Shown here: in pieces, positions 37,676-45,782 of the stretch | Layout of the letters: every line of letters starts with the position of its first letter | How positions within the stretch are numbered: position 1 is the stretch's first letter | DNA from: Sphingobium yanoikuyae | GTDB taxonomy: Bacteria; Pseudomonadota; Alphaproteobacteria; Sphingomonadales; Sphingomonadaceae | DNA: 64,000 bases | NCBI RefSeq assembly: GCF_013001025.1 | Contig: NZ_CP053021.1 | Coordinates: 2,497,501-2,561,500 of the forward strand | Reading direction: 5' to 3' | The notes under the pieces: generated by a model | Databases searched by the model: none | The model's input: the letters and a program-made list of their open reading frames with translations, nothing else | What the model was told of the DNA's origin: nothing | Made by a program: the position numbers and the translations under genes

Positions 37676-37697
37676 GTTGCGGGAGTAGGATCTCGAA
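37674..37697 (-). other. Fragment resembling a tRNA 3' end (possible att remnant)
   Basis: Read on the minus strand the segment gives GTTCGAGATCC, then TACTCCCGCAACCA, close to the T-loop and acceptor end of initiator tRNA-Met (which ends CCCGCAACCA). Upstream minus-strand sequence GGGCTTATCCTGAGG also recalls the anticodon arm, but no foldable tRNA is present. It may be an integration scar. The 340 bases from 37676 to 38014 hold no gene I can support. Confidence 0.3.
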
Positions 37698-38014
37698 CGG
37701 GCCTCAGGATAAGCCCAATGCAATGATTTTGCGTGATATTTCCCTGCGACTTGTCGAAGAGTCCCCCTGCAGTACCCCCATAAAGAACAATATGTGATGA
37801 GACGTGCATTTGTTTCGCTTAGCCGAAATTCCTGCCCCTCCAGCTCGACAACCATAAGCACGACGTCTCATTCTGGCCGATTGCGGAATTTCCGCTTTCA
37901 GAGTGGGGACAAGGAATTCCGGCCGTTCGTCCGCACGCGGCATTGATGTTGGCACCCGGTCCGATACGGAGATTACCAGACTACTTCCATTGCCATCGGC
38001 CTGACTCTCAGCGC

Positions 38015-39187
38015 CTATTTAGCAGGCACGAAAGTTTCGGGAGGCAGCGTCCCATCTGGTGTGGTCGCCCCAGCGCGCGGCAACAGCCTCGGGCCGATGC
38101 ACAAACCGAACAGGAAGCCGCCCAGATGTGCCTCCCACGCCAGACCTCCGGTGGTGCCGCTCGCCCATGCCATGAACGCGAGCATCAAAAAGAGGAATGC
38201 GTTCTGCTTTATCAGGTCCAAGCAGATGCGCTGTACCCGCTTGGACCTGACCGCCAGCACGCCGCCGCCATCCGAAGACGTCCGGATCATCAGGCCAATA
38301 AGGCCGTATAGGCCGCCCGATGCACCGACCATCGGCACTGCGCCGAAAGGGTGCAGCGCCAGAAAGGTGGTAGCCCCGGCCAATGCGCTGAGAAAGAATA
38401 ATAGCCCGAAGCGCAGACCGTTGATCGGGACGAGTCCAAGCCGCGATGTAAGCGTGGGGCCGATTGCTGCCAACGCGGTCATGTTCATCATCAGATGCAT
38501 CGCGCTGCCATGCGCGAACATGTGTAGGAAGATCGTCTCGAATCGTCCCTCGGACAGCGCCTTGGCGGACAGCCCCCAGCGGAGCAAGCCCTCCGGTCCA
38601 CCGGTGAATGTTGTCCAGACCATCGAGACCACGCAGCCTGCACCAAGCAGCACCGCAGGCACCTTCATTTGCCAAGACAGCTCGGGCTCGGGTTCGGGCA
38701 GTTCGAATGCGAAGGGCTGGGCATCCGAGGCGAACCGCAGCTCACCATGTTCTTCCACCAGTTCAAGGCTGCCGCGTAGCGCCTCCATCACTTCGCGCGG
38801 CGCGATCACCGTCACAGTATCGCCGGGGACAAATTCGATGAACTGATGCGGCCACAGCTGCCACCACTCCTTTCCGGCAATGCGCCAGCGGGCATCGGTT
38901 TCGGATTTGGCGAAAAAGCCCTGTGCCTCCAGCACGGCCTCCAGCCACGCTGCCTGATCCGTCGAGACGATCATCAAGGAGGGTCTAAGGACGAACTGAA
39001 ACACCCACCCCAGCATCAGGAGTAGAATGAGGATCGGCGGGAAATGTCCCAGCCTATCGTTCAGCCAAAGAAAAAGCCCGACGGCAATCAGATTGGGAAG
39101 CAGTTGATAAAGGCTGTAGATTGGCACCAAGTCGCGCAGCAGCCCGTAACGCGACCTGATTGAAAGCTCATTGTCCTGGGCGGCCAT
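38015..39187 (-). CDS. Rhomboid-family intramembrane serine protease
   Basis: A 390-residue membrane protein. About 90 N-terminal residues with two helices and a cytoplasmic soluble stretch precede the rhomboid core. The core shows the HMFAHGSAMHLMMNMTALAAIGP helix (structural His and Asn), the catalytic serine in VGASGGLYGLIG and the catalytic histidine in EAHLGGFLFGLCIG. Rhomboids cleave membrane proteins inside the bilayer. ATG 39187 is used; an in-frame TTG at 39208 adds seven residues. Upstream DNA to 39718 has no clear gene. It does not belong functionally to the flanking pectin genes and lies in the inserted block. Confidence 0.88.
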   Translation of the reverse strand: MAAQDNELSIRSRYGLLRDLVPIYSLYQLLPNLIAVGLFLWLNDRLGHFPPILILLLMLGWVFQFVLRPSLMIVSTDQAAWLEAVLEAQGFFAKSETDARWRIAGKEWWQLWPHQFIEFVPGDTVTVIAPREVMEALRGSLELVEEHGELRFASDAQPFAFELPEPEPELSWQMKVPAVLLGAGCVVSMVWTTFTGGPEGLLRWGLSAKALSEGRFETIFLHMFAHGSAMHLMMNMTALAAIGPTLTSRLGLVPINGLRFGLLFFLSALAGATTFLALHPFGAVPMVGASGGLYGLIGLMIRTSSDGGGVLAVRSKRVQRICLDLIKQNAFLFLMLAFMAWASGTTGGLAWEAHLGGFLFGLCIGPRLLPRAGATTPDGTLPPETFVPAK

Positions 39188-39208
39188 ATTGACGATGTGA
39201 TCCGGCAA

Positions 39209-39718
39209 AATCCGGTTTGCAATGCCGAATCATCGACCCGACTACAAATATCGCGACCGCTTTTCCCGGCAGAAGAGATGGCCGTGATACCCGGACGAAC
39301 GTCTGCATTCGGTATCACGGCTGCCTCTCTGAACGACCAACTAGGGCGCGTTGCTGCCTTCCGTCAGAAGGATTCTACAAGTCCGTGAATGACCGCTTTC
39401 CTGGGTGGGCTTCTCCGAAGGCGACAGTCGCGAAAGTCCCAGCGCCGGTCATAATTAGCATAATTAGAATGCCCGCCCATAAGCGCGCTAAACTCCCCGC
39501 CGAACGGTTTGGGTGGGGCACGTTGCGGAAGTTTGCGCTCCATAATGGTTCACGTCAAATTGGCGAGTCTTGAGCGCCGTGTCGAGCCCGTTGCGTGCGC
39601 TCTACGGAGTCATATTGGATACCGCGGCCAGCCTTCGCCGAGTACGTGAAGAAATTCTCCGAACCAGCCACAATAGCTACCATGTCGTCCATAGCGATGC
39701 CGCTCCACGGTCGAAATG
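39209..39718. other. 510 bases without a supported gene
   Basis: Short frames on both strands have no domain, signal or ribosome-binding site that I trust. One minus-strand stretch near 39375-39490 reads as a hydrophobic helix (WAGILIMLIMTGAG) but lacks a start, so it may be a decayed membrane-protein gene. Confidence 0.5.
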
Positions 39719-39961
39719 TTAGAAGCGCGAGTTTAGCGGTACGACACCCACGGCGAGAGCGCGTTCGTCGATCCGCGCGAGAGCTGCCCGCTTCCGCGCC
39801 GTGCGCCGAAGCCCTGAGTTGCGCATTGCTTCGGTGCGCTCAGGGCTATCAACGATACCGAGCTCGACTTTGCGGGCCCGGATCCGCGCCAAATGCTCTA
39901 AGAGAGTAGCGATCATTTTTGCTCCCTTCGCATCACCAGCTTGAATCGCCTTCGACATCAT
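39719..39961 (-). CDS. Unrecognised 80-residue protein next to the IS insertion
   Basis: ATG 39961 (or 39958) opens an 80-residue, basic, helical frame: MMSKAIQAGDAKGAKMIATL, then HLARIRARKVELGIVDSPER and RRTARKRAALARIDERALA. No domain is recognised. The start is only nine bases from the IS element. In the uninterrupted sequence it would have overlapped the end of the gene now at 40813, so it was probably translated by coupling. With the IS in between, it has lost its upstream context and any ribosome-binding site, so expression now is doubtful. Confidence 0.45.
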   Translation of the reverse strand: MMSKAIQAGDAKGAKMIATLLEHLARIRARKVELGIVDSPERTEAMRNSGLRRTARKRAALARIDERALAVGVVPLNSRF

Positions 39962-39969
39962 CGTCAGTT

Positions 39970-40751
39970 CTAGGCCGCGTTGACAAAGTGTGGCAACCAT
40001 CTGCGAATGGCGGCGAGGTTCAGGAAGCTTGCGAAGGATAGGGCTGTTTTGTCGTAACGGGTTGCGATCCGGCGGAACTGCTTGAGTTGGCCGAACATGC
40101 GCTCGATGCGGTTGCGGTCACGATAGCGGCGGAAGTCGCAGTGAATGGGTTCGCGGCGATTGGCCTTGGGCGGGATGATCGGCAGGATGCCGTGCATCAG
40201 CAGATTTTCGCGGACAGCATCACCGTCATAGCCCTTGTCGGCCAACAGCGCCTTGGGCTTGGCGACGGGGATCGCCATCAGGGCATCGACAGCGCCATAG
40301 TCGGACGCTTCACCGCCCGTCAGGATGAAGCCGATAGGGCGTCCCTGATTGTCACAGCGGGCGTGGACCTTGCACGTAAAGCCGCCGCGTGATCGACCAA
40401 GAGCCTGCGCAAAGGCCCCCCTTTTCCGCCCACCGCCGATACGTGGCCGCGGACTATGGTGCTGTCGATCATATGCTGCCAGTCGTCGGTCAGTCCCAAT
40501 TCCACCAATGTCGCCAGGATCGCATCCCACACGCCTTGCTCGGCCCAGCGCCGGAACCGCACATAGACTGAGTTCCACAGACCATAGCGTTCGTGCATAT
40601 CCCGCCACGGACAGCCGACCCGCAAAACATGCAGCATGCCGTTGAGGAAACGCCGGTTATCATGGGCAGGACGGGACTTGCGACCGCGCTCCGATGGCAG
40701 CAGTCCCGCGATCACATCCCATTCCTCATCCGTCAGATCGCCCCGGCCCAT
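39970..40751 (-). CDS. IS5-family transposase made by programmed frameshift
   Basis: The first frame starts at ATG 40751 after GAGGAGCGACG with MGRGDLTDEEWDVIAGLLP, and contains CPWRDMHERYGLWNSVYVRFRRW and the first catalytic aspartate in MIDSTIVRGH. The second frame continues with SRGGFTCKVHARCD, the second aspartate in ALLADKGYDGDAVR and the catalytic glutamate in YRDRNRIERMFGQLKQ, ending HFVNAA. On the coding strand the run AAAAGGGGGG (40425 down to 40416) lies in the overlap, and a -1 shift there joins the frames, as known for this IS group. The stop codon TAG is completed at the target-site duplication. Confidence 0.9.
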
Positions 40752-40822
40752 CGTCGCTCCTCGCAAAGAGAAGCTCTGAATCAGAAATCAGGCCGATTGG
40801 GAATCCACTTTGTCAACGCGAC
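39974..40822 (-). mobile_element. IS5-family (IS427-like) insertion sequence, 849 bp
   Basis: The element is bounded by inverted repeats (GCCGCGTTGACAAAGTG on the left, GTCGCGTTGACAAAGTG as the reverse complement on the right) and flanked by CTAG on both sides (39970-39973 and 40823-40826), a target duplication typical of the CTAG/TA-targeting IS427 group. It carries one two-frame transposase on the minus strand. Both ends and the gene look intact, so it may still be mobile. Confidence 0.92.
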
Positions 40823-41187
40823 CTAGGGATCAACACCCTTACATGGCGCATGGGAGTAAATTTCGCGGGTGCAAATCCATCTGCATGTTGTGGACAGACG
40901 GTCGCATGAAACCCATCAGTCGTTCGTGAAAGAACGGCAGGCTTCGCGCATGTCTGGCACAGGGTACGAGAACGAGCCGTGGCCGCGTCTGTGAGAGCAA
41001 ATGCCGGTTCGCTATAGGTCTTCAAATAGACCCGCATCTCGCCAAATTTCTCCTTTGCCTGGACTACCGTTGTGGTTCCATCGACCTTTGCTACATCGTT
41101 GATCAGTTGCCGATAGAGCGCTTGCCATCCGGCCGGTAGACCGACTGCCAACTCGAGATTTCTTAGGAGAATTTCATCCTCAGTCAT
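40813..41187 (-). CDS. Small four-cysteine protein, 3' end cut by the IS
   Basis: A 124-residue protein: AGWQALYRQLINDVAKVDG, VVQAKEKFGEMRVYLKTY and a zinc-ribbon-like end TLCQTCAKPAVLSRTTDGFHATVCPQHA. The K-E-K-F-G-x-(L/M)-R-x-Y motif followed by paired cysteines recalls a widespread family of uncharacterised small proteins often found near secreted-toxin or phage-like loci. The last three residues (RSR) are encoded by the IS end. Removing the IS restores a longer end (RTDDDVEGDSSW), so the protein lost about nine residues net but keeps its core. ATG 41187 overlaps the end of the next upstream frame. Confidence 0.6.
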   Translation of the reverse strand: MTEDEILLRNLELAVGLPAGWQALYRQLINDVAKVDGTTTVVQAKEKFGEMRVYLKTYSEPAFALTDAATARSRTLCQTCAKPAVLSRTTDGFHATVCPQHADGFAPAKFTPMRHVRVLIPRSR

Positions 41188-41489
41188 CTCGACCCGCTCC
41201 TATATTGAACATGCTGAATTCCATGTCGTCAGGCCGATCGCGGAACGTGATAGTTCCCGGCGCTTGAAGGTGTACAACGGTTGGAATGGCAGCCAGTTCT
41301 TCACCTGGTATCGTCAACGATGCCATGTATCCGTCGCTGTCGACCGCTTGCCGTCGCTCTCCAAGCAAGAAAATCTAGGGTAACACTGTTTATCTTCGCG
41401 ACGCCTTCGTCTGAAAGCACGCCCATAGCTGCTGCTACAATCCGGTCGAAATCCTCGGGCTTAATGTTACCCGTAAACTCGATACGCAT
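41180..41489 (-). pseudogene. Probable frameshifted small gene
   Basis: Two short minus-strand frames abut: one from ATG 41489 (MRIEFTGNIKPEDFDRIVAA, then DEGVAKINSVTLDFLA) and one running to 41180 (ERRQAVDSDGYMASLTIPGE, ending FSMFNIGAGRDD). Joined near 41360-41375 they make one continuous protein of roughly 100 residues whose stop overlaps the start of the four-cysteine gene. A one-base shift is the simplest explanation, but two tiny genes or a sequencing error are possible. No family is recognised. Confidence 0.4.
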
Positions 41490-41842
41490 GCTCGGTCCTC
41501 AAACGCTAGAAGCAGGGGCGGACCGGCACGAGCCGGGTGTTGGAAACCTGACGAATGTACAGGCGCATGCGCCTTTATCGGCAAGCCGATTGGACATGCG
41601 CGCATGCCACCCGGCCTCCGAATAGGTGACCGAGTTCATTCGTTGAGGTTTCCACGCCCCATCGCCGAGCTTTCATCGACGACATCGCATCCGTCGCAGA
41701 TCGGAAGTCAATCTGCAAGAACGACGCTTTAGCCCGGTCAACTTTAGCCCGGCCACCGCCAAGGGCCGGCTGTAAATGCGCATTCACTTGCGCCTTTATC
41801 AATCAGGAAATCCGGGATATTCAAATAAAGGCGGTTGAGATT

Positions 41843-41868
41843 GGGGTTCGAATCCCACCGCTTCCGCC
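41843..41868 (+). other. tRNA-Ser-like 3' fragment (possible att site)
   Basis: GGGGTTCGAATCCCACCGCT followed by TCCGCC reproduces the T-loop, T-stem 3' strand and acceptor 3' strand of a serine-type tRNA. The upstream part of a tRNA is absent and two T-stem pairs are broken. Such fragments mark integration sites of islands. Homopolymers lie close by: C8 at 41867-41874 and G10 at 41992-42001. No gene is supported between 41490 and 42292. Confidence 0.45.
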
Positions 41869-42209
41869 CCCCCCTCATGGCAGCAACCTGACCAAGGCCG
41901 ACCGACGGCTGGGGCAACTACTGCCACTTCGTCGCCCCAGATGACCAAATAAACGGCTCCATTCGGGTCTGCTAAGATCGAACCAAGCAGTGGGGGGGGG
42001 GCGTGCGGCGTGCCTTGGCGTTCAGAAGCAAATAGCCCTGTTGTTGACCCATGAGTATATCTCATAGGTCGTGGCCGACCCCAATGTGCCCATACGCGCC
42101 GACGATGCCTAATTTCCGTATCGCCATCTTCTCCAGCACCAATGGCCAAATTTCAAACCTTTAGCATTGCCAATAGGAGCAGCGGCCACCGCCTCTCCCT
42201 TCATACCGG

Positions 42210-42233
42210 GGTAGAAAAACTTTTTTGTCTACC
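42210..42233. promoter_or_regulatory. Imperfect palindrome upstream of receptor gene
   Basis: GGTAGA (42210-42215) and TCTACC (42228-42233) form an inverted repeat around an A/T-rich 12-base centre, 60 bases before the receptor start. A sugar-responsive repressor site is possible; nothing in the window identifies the regulator. Confidence 0.35.
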
Positions 42234-42292
42234 AATTCCGTTACCTTTAGCCCGCCCCTCGTCCAATAGTCCGACAAAAGGGGTCCTCTGTC

Positions 42293-45076
42293 GTGCATCG
42301 TCTTACCAGCGCCGTCTTCCTGCTTCTCTCTACGACATCCACCTTCGCCCAGGCGCAAGACCAATCCGCGCAGCAAGCCACTCAGGAAGGGGCAACGGAA
42401 CGCTCCGACATCGTCGTCACCGGCATCCGCAAGAGCCTGGCCGACGCGCTGGCAGTGAAGCGCCAGTCCGCGCAGGTCGTCGACGTCATCTCGGCCGAGG
42501 ATGTCGGCAAGTTTCCCGACAAGAATATCGGCGAAGCGCTCCAACGCGTGACCGGGGTCCAGATCACCCGCGGCGGCGGTGAGGGCCAGGCGATCACCAT
42601 TCGCGGCGCCGATCCATCACTCAACCGGGTCGAGATCAACGGCCAGTCGGCCCTCTCGACGTCGATCGCTGCAGCCGCAGGGAATGGCAGCAACCGCGCG
42701 GTCGACTTCCGCGACCTGCCCGCCGAATTCGTCTCGCGCCTCGAAGTGCTCAAGTCCGCCACGCCCGACATGACCGAAGGCGGCCTGGGCGGCACGGTAC
42801 GGATCATCACGCGCCGCCCGTTCGATGCGAAGGAAGGCTATCTGGCCGGGTCGGCACAGGGCATCTACAATGAACTGGCGGACAAGGTGGATCCCAAATT
42901 CGCGCTGATCGGCTCCAAGCTGTTCGCGCATGACACGATCGGCGTGCTGCTGTCGGGCACCTATGAAGATCGCACCATCCGCTACGATCAGGCGCGCACC
43001 ACCGGCTGGCGCCAGGTGGAAACGGTGCAACCGGCAACGCCCGCCAACCAGAACTGCCTGTCGGGTCGCAACCAGGCGCGCTGCGTCGACCTGGACGGCA
43101 GCGGCTTTGGCGATTTCTATCCGGACATTCCGCGCTACATCACAGCGACCGAGCCGACCAAGCGCTATGCCCTCAATGGCATCGTCGAATGGCGCCCGGA
43201 CGATAATTTCAAGGCCTATGTCGAGGGCACCTTGACCAAGAGCGACACGCGGTCGGACGACCAATATCTCCAGCTTTCGACTACCCAGTCGGTCGCCAAT
43301 GGCGGCATCGATCCGACCGGCGTCGTGATCCGTGACGAAACGGCGCAGACCGTCACCTTCGTCAACAACAGCGCCGCAGGGACTGGCCCCAGCGTCAATT
43401 ATCGCAGCGTCATCGGCGGGCTGCGCCGTCGCACCTTCAACGGCATCGTCGGCGCGGAATGGCAGGTCGGCAAGGTCAAGCTGTCGGCCCGTGGCACCTA
43501 TGCCGCGTCGCGCGTGTTCAATGACGAAGTGGACGTGACGGCTTCGGTATCCGGCAAGGATGCCCTGCCCTGGATCACCATCGACTATAATAATCCGCAG
43601 CATGCCCCCAACATCATCCTGCCGATCGACACCACCACGACGCAGGGGATCAACACGCTGTCCGTCGAGGCGCGGCCGCGCCTCAACCGTCAGCAGGAAC
43701 AGGGCAGCAAGTTCGACGCCGAATATCGGCCGGACAATGACGGCCTGCTGACATCGCTGAAGGGCGGCATCGAACAGAACAGGCTGGTGTCGAGCAGCCG
43801 CTTCAGCAACGCGGTCTATACGCTGAACGGCATCACGGGCCAGACCACCTTGACCCGGTCAGGCATCAGCGGCACGCAGGTTTTGGCGACCACGACGCCC
43901 GCGGCCCAACTCGCGACGATCCAGAGCCTGCTCAACAATTATGGCGGCATGGGCGACGGCAGCTTCTTCAAGACCGGCGACCTTGGCTTTTCCGGCATCG
44001 ACCGCTGGTGGAACCTGGGCGATGACCTCGCCAATGCGATCGGCATTCCCGATCCCTATACCAGCATATCGCCGCTCGACACCTATCGGGTGAAGGAAGA
44101 AACCATCGCCGGCTATGGTCAGGCCGCGTTCAAGGCCGATCTGGGCTTCGACCTGTCGGGCGTGTTCGGCGCGCGCCTGGTCCACACCCGCACCATATCG
44201 ACCGGCAGCCAGAGCAGCGGCGGCGTCATCACCCCTGCCCGCTACACCGGCGAATATACCGTTCTGCTGCCGTCCGCGAACCTGCGTGCCGAACTCGTCC
44301 CCAACAGGCTGGTGGTGCGCGCCACCGCGTCTGACGTGCTGGCCCGCCCCGCCCCTTCGCAAATGGCGCCCAATGTCCGGCTCGATCCCGTCGGGCTGAC
44401 CGGATCGCGCGGCAATCCGGGGCTGAAGCCCTATCGCGCCTGGCAATATGATCTGGGCGTCGAATATTATATCTCGCGCACCAACTATCTGTCGGTCACC
44501 GCTTTCCGCAAGGATATCAAGTCCTTCATCGACACCGACAGCCGTGAGGAGGAAATTGACGGGCAAGTCTACACCATCCGCCTGCCGGTCAACGGCACCC
44601 AGCATGTCACCATCCAGGGCGTGGAGGCCGGCGTGCAACTGGGCCTCGATTTCCTGCCCGGCATGTTGAGCCATTTGGGGGTGATCGCCAACTATACCTA
44701 CAACAAGGACAAGGGCTATGAAGGGCGTGATTATTTCACCAATGCCAGCCTGCCCTTCCCCGGCGTGTCGCGGAACAGCTATAATGCCTCGCTCTTCTAC
44801 GATGACGGGCGCTTCGCCATTCGCGGATCCTATAACTGGCGCAGCCGCTATCTGATCAACGCGGTCGATCGCGGCAACAATCCGTCCTTTGGCGAAGCCT
44901 TTGGCCAGTTGGACGGATCAGCCAGCTATGTCGTCAACCCGCATGTCTCTCTGTTCCTGGAGGGCGTCAACCTGACCGATTCCACCCGGATCGAGAATGC
45001 CAACAGCATCTATCGTCGCAACGTGATCGAAACATATGGCCGCCGCATCTATTTCGGCGTCCGGGCAAAGCTGTGA
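42293..45076 (+). CDS. TonB-dependent receptor of the PL26 cluster
   Basis: A 927-residue carbohydrate-type receptor starting at GTG 42293 after AAAAGGGG. The signal peptide (HRLTSAVFLLLSTTSTFAQA) is followed by the TonB box DIVVTGIRKSL, then VDVISAEDVGKFPDKNIGEALQRVTGVQITRGGGEGQAITIRGADPSLNRVEINGQSA and the FRDLPAEFVSRLEVLKSATPDMTEGGLGGTVRIITRRPFD region. The barrel ends YFGVRAKL. It resembles the receptor at 28123 in type but has different loops. Its stop overlaps the DUF6250 start (TGATG), so it is co-translated with the enzymes for rhamnogalacturonan processing. Confidence 0.92.
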   Translation: MHRLTSAVFLLLSTTSTFAQAQDQSAQQATQEGATERSDIVVTGIRKSLADALAVKRQSAQVVDVISAEDVGKFPDKNIGEALQRVTGVQITRGGGEGQAITIRGADPSLNRVEINGQSALSTSIAAAAGNGSNRAVDFRDLPAEFVSRLEVLKSATPDMTEGGLGGTVRIITRRPFDAKEGYLAGSAQGIYNELADKVDPKFALIGSKLFAHDTIGVLLSGTYEDRTIRYDQARTTGWRQVETVQPATPANQNCLSGRNQARCVDLDGSGFGDFYPDIPRYITATEPTKRYALNGIVEWRPDDNFKAYVEGTLTKSDTRSDDQYLQLSTTQSVANGGIDPTGVVIRDETAQTVTFVNNSAAGTGPSVNYRSVIGGLRRRTFNGIVGAEWQVGKVKLSARGTYAASRVFNDEVDVTASVSGKDALPWITIDYNNPQHAPNIILPIDTTTTQGINTLSVEARPRLNRQQEQGSKFDAEYRPDNDGLLTSLKGGIEQNRLVSSSRFSNAVYTLNGITGQTTLTRSGISGTQVLATTTPAAQLATIQSLLNNYGGMGDGSFFKTGDLGFSGIDRWWNLGDDLANAIGIPDPYTSISPLDTYRVKEETIAGYGQAAFKADLGFDLSGVFGARLVHTRTISTGSQSSGGVITPARYTGEYTVLLPSANLRAELVPNRLVVRATASDVLARPAPSQMAPNVRLDPVGLTGSRGNPGLKPYRAWQYDLGVEYYISRTNYLSVTAFRKDIKSFIDTDSREEEIDGQVYTIRLPVNGTQHVTIQGVEAGVQLGLDFLPGMLSHLGVIANYTYNKDKGYEGRDYFTNASLPFPGVSRNSYNASLFYDDGRFAIRGSYNWRSRYLINAVDRGNNPSFGEAFGQLDGSASYVVNPHVSLFLEGVNLTDSTRIENANSIYRRNVIETYGRRIYFGVRAKL

Positions 45077-45768
45077 TGCGGCGCGATACGCTGGCAGGCC
45101 TGGCGGGGGCTATGCTCCTGCCGGCCTTTGCCCGTGCCGCTACCGGCCGCCTGCTGCATCGGGACGATTTCCGGCATGGGCTGGGCCAATGGCAGATCGA
45201 AGCCGAAAAGCCCGCCACGGTGCGCGCGCAGGGCGGGCTGCTCGATATCGAAGCCCCCGCCGGGCTTACCCTGTGGTTCCGCCCGCTGCTCTACGGGCCT
45301 CTCGAAATCCGCTATCGGGCGCAGGCCGTGGCGCAGGGCGGACCGCATGATCGGGTGAGCGATCTCAACTGCTTCTGGATGGCCAATGACCCCGCGCTGC
45401 CAGACGGCGATGTCCTGGCCCGACCGCGCAGCGGCAAGTTCGAGGAATATGACAGCCTGCAGACCTATTATGTCGGGCTGGGCGGCAACGGCAACAGCAC
45501 CACCCGCTTTCGCCGCTATGTCGGCAGCGCCGGCGAGCGACCACTCTTGCCGGAAAACGACCGGCGCGGGTCCGAAGACATGCTGGTCGCCAATCGCTGG
45601 CAGGAAATCGTCCTGACCGCAGACGGGAACGAGATCACCTTCTTGCGCGATGGCCAGCGACTGTTCGCCTTTCAGGACGATCATCCCTACACCCATGGCC
45701 ATTTCGCCCTGCGCACCACCGCCAGCCATCTGAAAATCCGCGACTTCACCGTTCGCGCACTTCGCTGA
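45076..45768 (+). CDS. DUF6250 family exported protein
   Basis: A 230-residue protein with signal peptide (MRRDTLAGLAGAMLLPAFARA). The concanavalin-like beta-sandwich pattern includes FRHGLGQWQIEAEKPATVRAQGGLLDIEAPAGLTLWFRP, LNCFWMANDP, YDSLQTYYVGLGGNGNSTTRFRRY and the end segment HGHFALRTTASHLKIRDFTVRAL, which I associate with DUF6250. These proteins sit next to PL26-type lyases and rhamnosidases and may bind or cleave rhamnogalacturonan; activity is not established. ATG 45076 shares a base with the receptor stop. Confidence 0.78.
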   Translation: MRRDTLAGLAGAMLLPAFARAATGRLLHRDDFRHGLGQWQIEAEKPATVRAQGGLLDIEAPAGLTLWFRPLLYGPLEIRYRAQAVAQGGPHDRVSDLNCFWMANDPALPDGDVLARPRSGKFEEYDSLQTYYVGLGGNGNSTTRFRRYVGSAGERPLLPENDRRGSEDMLVANRWQEIVLTADGNEITFLRDGQRLFAFQDDHPYTHGHFALRTTASHLKIRDFTVRALR

Positions 45769-45782
45769 CCCAAGGAAACCGC

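Noticed and set aside
39217..39573. 118-codon plus-strand frame
   Set aside because: No start signal, no recognisable pattern and atypical composition for the genome.
41770..41868. Complete tRNA-Ser gene
   Set aside because: Only the T-loop and acceptor 3' strand are present; no D-arm or anticodon arm can be drawn upstream.
41799..42149. 116-codon minus-strand frame
   Set aside because: It runs through the tRNA-like fragment and homopolymers and shows no domain, so I see it as chance.
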